Origin: a bacterium
Lineage (GTDB): Bacteria > Patescibacteria > Microgenomatia > Levybacterales > UBA12049
Assembly: GCA_021825955.1 (NCBI GenBank)
Contig: JAKAEH010000028.1
Location: 1-8,303, forward strand
Direction: 5' to 3'
Length of the DNA stretch: 8,303 nt
Part shown: positions 7,165-8,303 of the stretch, one piece after another
Numbering within the stretch: the stretch's first letter is position 1
Layout of the letters: every line of letters begins with the position of its first letter
Notes under the pieces: generated by a model
Database searches by the model: none
What the model was told of the DNA's origin: nothing
What the model saw: only the letters and a program-made list of their open reading frames with translations
Position numbers and translations under genes: made by a program

Positions 7165-7630
7165 CTTTTATAACCTCTCCTTCCACAATGTCTTCTTTTT
7201 TAATTAAGCCGGATAAAAGCTTTGACATAATCAAAGACAAAGCATTCTTTTGGTTCTCGGCTTTTTGTTTTTCAATAAGTAAGTTCTGCGCCTTTACTAC
7301 ATCTCCGTGTTTTACCCTTTTATGGGTAAGCATTTCTGGAGACATGCCGATTTCAAGCAAAGCCTGGGCGTAAGCTTCGGGAGTCGCGGGTTTTGTGGAT
7401 TGTTCTATTTGTTTATCGCGGTTAGGAGATATATCCATGGTTTCAATAAAGGGGGGATGTTTCCCTTTAAGATGCCTTTTAACGGAGTTATAAAATGCAA
7501 TTTCTGAAACTCCTTCAAAATAACGCATGTAGGCTAAAGTAATATCTTTAAGAGGAACATTCCTTCTTCCAAGTTTTTCTATCTCACTGCGGTATTCTGA
7601 CTTACAAATTCTACAGATTAAAAAAGACAT
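7127..7630 (-). CDS. terS: Probable terminase small subunit with Cys2/His2-type N-terminus (167 aa)
   Basis: It precedes and overlaps terL, the classic place for the small subunit that recognises viral DNA and loads the large subunit. The N-terminus has C6-x2-C9 (LICRICKSEYRSEIEKL) and, after a helical region resembling a helix-turn-helix (PLKDITLAYMRYFEGVSEIAFYNSVKRHL, 26-54), H53-x4-H58 (RHLKGKH). The pattern CxxC ... eIe ... iA..y.vs...l.rH....H is familiar from phage proteins beside terminases, so zinc binding and DNA binding are likely. Residues 84-145 are helical, as expected for oligomerisation, and the tail (146-167) is acidic and flexible. I chose ATG at 7630; a TTG at 7639 in the same frame would add three residues (MFV). 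Neither has a Shine-Dalgarno. Function is inferred, not proven; a general transcriptional regulator is the main alternative. Confidence 0.7.
   Translation of the reverse strand: MSFLICRICKSEYRSEIEKLGRRNVPLKDITLAYMRYFEGVSEIAFYNSVKRHLKGKHPPFIETMDISPNRDKQIEQSTKPATPEAYAQALLEIGMSPEMLTHKRVKHGDVVKAQNLLIEKQKAENQKNALSLIMSKLLSGLIKKEDIVEGEVIKDESPVGAIAANS
7174..7184 (-). promoter_or_regulatory. Ribosome binding site of terL, inside terS
   Basis: The minus strand reads GGAAGGAGAGG followed by 9 bases and the ATG at 7164. It lies within the end of the terS coding sequence, consistent with coupled translation, and it decides the terL start. Confidence 0.8.
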
Positions 7631-7672
7631 AACAAACAAATAGCACTATTGTTGAGCGAGTTTAATTAGATA

Positions 7673-7738
7673 AAAGCGTGTTGGTGGCTTTAAAGCGTGT
7701 TGATTGTATGTGTTTTTAAGTTGTTTATAAGCGTGTTA
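7673..7738 (-). repeat. Three direct repeats AACACGCTT just upstream of terS
   Basis: On the minus strand the 9-mer AACACGCTT occurs at 7674-7682, 7693-7701 and 7729-7737; the first two are identical over 11 bases (CAACACGCTTT) and each copy is followed by an A/T-rich tail. Start-to-start distances are 19 and 36 bases. They lie 44 to 107 bases upstream of the terS start, in the direction of transcription. Possible roles are a late-gene activator site or the packaging recognition site bound by the small terminase. Which of these applies is inference. Confidence 0.6.
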
Positions 7739-7791
7739 AATCAAGCTATTATTGCTCATCAGTAAACTTTTGTTTCCATATCCTATAAAGG

Positions 7792-7797
7792 TGTCAA
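7792..7797 (-). promoter_or_regulatory. Isolated TTGACA, possible -35 of the late operon
   Basis: A perfect TTGACA on the minus strand lies 162 bases upstream of the terS start. At 17-base spacing the -10 would be AACAAA, which is poor, so a sigma70 promoter working alone is doubtful. An activator-assisted promoter, perhaps with the nearby AACACGCTT repeats, is possible. Weak evidence. Confidence 0.2.
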
Positions 7798-8005
7798 CAA
7801 AATTTGGCACAAGCGCGGGCCTGTTACCGGCTAGGTAGTACCTCTAGTGTTTTGTGGTTTCTGCGACACGACACTTTGAGGCTAAATCCCCTGTCTATGT
7901 CGCACAATATTTATTTTACGGCGTACTTTTGAAGCTAATTCCCTATTTCCAAAGGTATCATAGACTTATAATAATATCACACAAAAACACAACATTGAAT
8001 TTTTG

Positions 8006-8023
8006 TCGCAAGAGGGTTGCGAT
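8006..8023 (+). promoter_or_regulatory. Upstream copy of the TCGCAA-TTGCGA dyad (auxiliary operator candidate)
   Basis: TCGCAA-GAGGG-TTGCGA is a perfect 6-bp inverted repeat with a 5-bp centre. It matches the promoter copy at 8140-8157 at 17 of 18 bases, including the asymmetric centre. It lies 134 bp upstream of that copy. No good promoter overlaps it, so it would be an auxiliary site. A run of five T follows 2 bases later (8025-8029), so read as RNA it also has the shape of a weak intrinsic terminator on the plus strand. Confidence 0.6.
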
Positions 8024-8073
8024 GTTTTTCTGTCCCCTGACGTGTCCGAACGCCACTATATGAAGCTAAAAGC

Positions 8074-8085
8074 TATTGATGAGTT
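8074..8085 (+). repeat. 12-bp direct repeat TATTGATGAGTT, copy 1
   Basis: The 12-mer TATTGATGAGTT here recurs exactly at 8160-8171, where it covers the space between the -10 and the start codon of the plus-strand gene. The copies are 86 bp apart. It may be a remnant of a local duplication or a second binding element. Confidence 0.5.
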
Positions 8086-8133
8086 TAGTTGGTAAATCAA
8101 TCTAATCGCTAATTTCTTGCTTTAACAAAATAC

Positions 8134-8162
8134 TTGACATCGCAAGGGGGTTGCGATAATAT
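8134..8162 (+). promoter_or_regulatory. Strong plus-strand sigma70-type promoter
   Basis: A perfect -35 TTGACA (8134-8139) is followed by TAATAT (8157-8162) after 17 bp. Alternatively the -10 is GATAAT (8155-8160, 5 of 6 matches) after 15 bp, preceded by TGC, which makes an extended -10. Either reading puts the transcription start at about 8167-8170, only a few bases before the ATG at 8172. The whole spacer is filled by the TCGCAA dyad, so strong repression is expected. Confidence 0.75.
8139..8157 (+). promoter_or_regulatory. Operator candidate between -35 and -10 (ATCGCAA-GGGGG-TTGCGAT)
   Basis: A perfect 7-bp inverted repeat with a GGGGG centre fills the promoter spacer, touching both hexamers. 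A dimeric repressor bound here would block RNA polymerase directly. A near-identical copy lies 134 bp upstream. The cognate repressor gene is not in the window. Confidence 0.7.
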
Positions 8163-8171
8163 TGATGAGTT
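8160..8171 (+). repeat. 12-bp direct repeat TATTGATGAGTT, copy 2
   Basis: Exact copy of 8074-8085. It overlaps the -10 region and ends at the base before the ATG of the plus-strand gene, so it contains the probable transcription start. Confidence 0.5.
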
Positions 8172-8303
8172 ATGAGACAAGAAACCATAGATTACAAAAC
8201 AATAATATTATCATTCGCGGCCCTAATAATATTTGGATTTCTAATGATGAAAATTACAAATTACTCCGGAAGAATGCAAGCTTACAATCATCACGTTTGT
8301 GTT
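8172..8303 (+). CDS. Small single-pass membrane protein, partial (44 codons, runs off the right edge)
   Basis: The frame starts with ATG at 8172, 9 bases after the -10, and is open to the end of the window. The product begins with a charged stretch (MRQETIDYK, 1-9) and then has a hydrophobic segment of about 16 residues (TIILSFAALIIFGFLM, 10-25) followed by MKITNYSGRMQAYNHH. This fits a membrane anchor; which side the tail faces is not decided by the flanking charges. I do not recognise it. No ribosome binding site fits between promoter and ATG, so the message would be leaderless or nearly so. Another frame (ATG at 8165, MSYETRNHRL...) is also open to the edge and cannot be excluded; the membrane-like frame is preferred because its composition looks like a real protein. 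It is opposite in direction to the virion operon and likely belongs to an early or lysogeny unit. Confidence 0.55.
   Translation, partial: MRQETIDYKTIILSFAALIIFGFLMMKITNYSGRMQAYNHHVCV

Larger units (their letters stand above)
7631..8133. other. Non-coding control region between the late operon and the plus-strand gene
   Basis: About 500 bases with no convincing gene. The one longer frame (GTG at 7854 to 8063, plus strand) lacks a ribosome binding site, codes for an unlikely composition and runs over the first TCGCAA dyad. The stretch contains three AACACGCTT repeats (7674-7737), three TGARGCTAA repeats (7877-7885, 7930-7938, 8061-8069), inverted GTCGCA half-sites (7862-7867 and 7899-7904) and the upstream dyad (8006-8023). 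It also has a consensus -10 hexamer TATAAT on the plus strand at 7967-7972 without a good -35, and an imperfect hairpin at 7831-7847. No tRNA and no clear late-operon promoter could be fixed. Confidence 0.6.

Noticed and set aside
7831..7847. Imperfect hairpin CTAGGTA-G-TACCTCTAG as a possible structured RNA.
   Set aside because: The stem needs a two-base bulge, no T-run follows and no known RNA pattern surrounds it.
7965..7992. Minus-strand promoter TTGTGT with TATAAG at 16-bp spacing, possibly for the late operon.
   Set aside because: The -35 matches only 3 of 6 and the site is over 330 bases from terS; too weak to call in an A/T-rich stretch.
7854..8063. Open frame of 69 codons on the plus strand starting with GTG.
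   Set aside because: No ribosome binding site, unlikely protein composition, no recognisable motif, and it reads through the repeated dyad and other regulatory repeats.
1..8303. CRISPR array, insertion sequence or recoded stop codons.
   Set aside because: No regularly spaced repeats of CRISPR type, no transposase, and all genes end in TAA or TAG without in-frame TGA, so there is no sign of any of these.

Overview
The window holds the start of a tailed-phage (prophage or free phage) virion operon, plus the regulatory region that separates it from a gene on the opposite strand. Six genes lie on the minus strand and read from right to left: small terminase candidate (7630 to 7127), large terminase (7164 to 5632), portal (5588 to 3702), an unrecognised 111-residue protein (3631 to 3296), an unrecognised 764-residue protein (3267 to 973), and the N-terminal 322 codons of another large protein that leaves the window at base 1. 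Spacing is tight: a 38-base overlap, then gaps of 43, 70, 28 and 4 bases. This fits one late transcript for DNA packaging and head or injection proteins.

The only confident functional assignments are the large terminase (ATPase and nuclease motifs present) and the portal. The small terminase call rests on position and a Cys2/His2-like DNA-binding N-terminus. No major capsid, scaffold or protease gene is seen in the 3.7 kb after the portal, where head genes are often found. The two proteins that follow are long, Ala/Gln/Pro-rich and look more like internal or injected virion proteins. The 111-residue gene is clearly more AT-rich than its neighbours and is bracketed by a perfect 10-bp inverted repeat, so it may be a later insertion (a 'moron').

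From 7631 to 8171 I see no convincing gene. This stretch carries three AACACGCTT repeats next to the terminase genes, three TGARGCTAA repeats, two nearly identical 18-bp dyads (TCGCAA-5-TTGCGA), and a strong plus-strand promoter. One dyad sits exactly between the -35 and -10 of that promoter, the layout of a repressor operator. The promoter drives a small membrane-protein gene that begins at 8172, almost at the expected transcription start, and leaves the window at 8303. The arrangement resembles a phage control region between divergent early or lysogeny genes and late genes.

The host cannot be named. Coding sequence is about 40 to 48% G+C in sampled lines, standard codons suffice, and the visible stops are TAA (four) and TAG (one), with no in-frame TGA. 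The unfamiliar proteins suggest a phage of an uncultivated bacterium, which is inference only.
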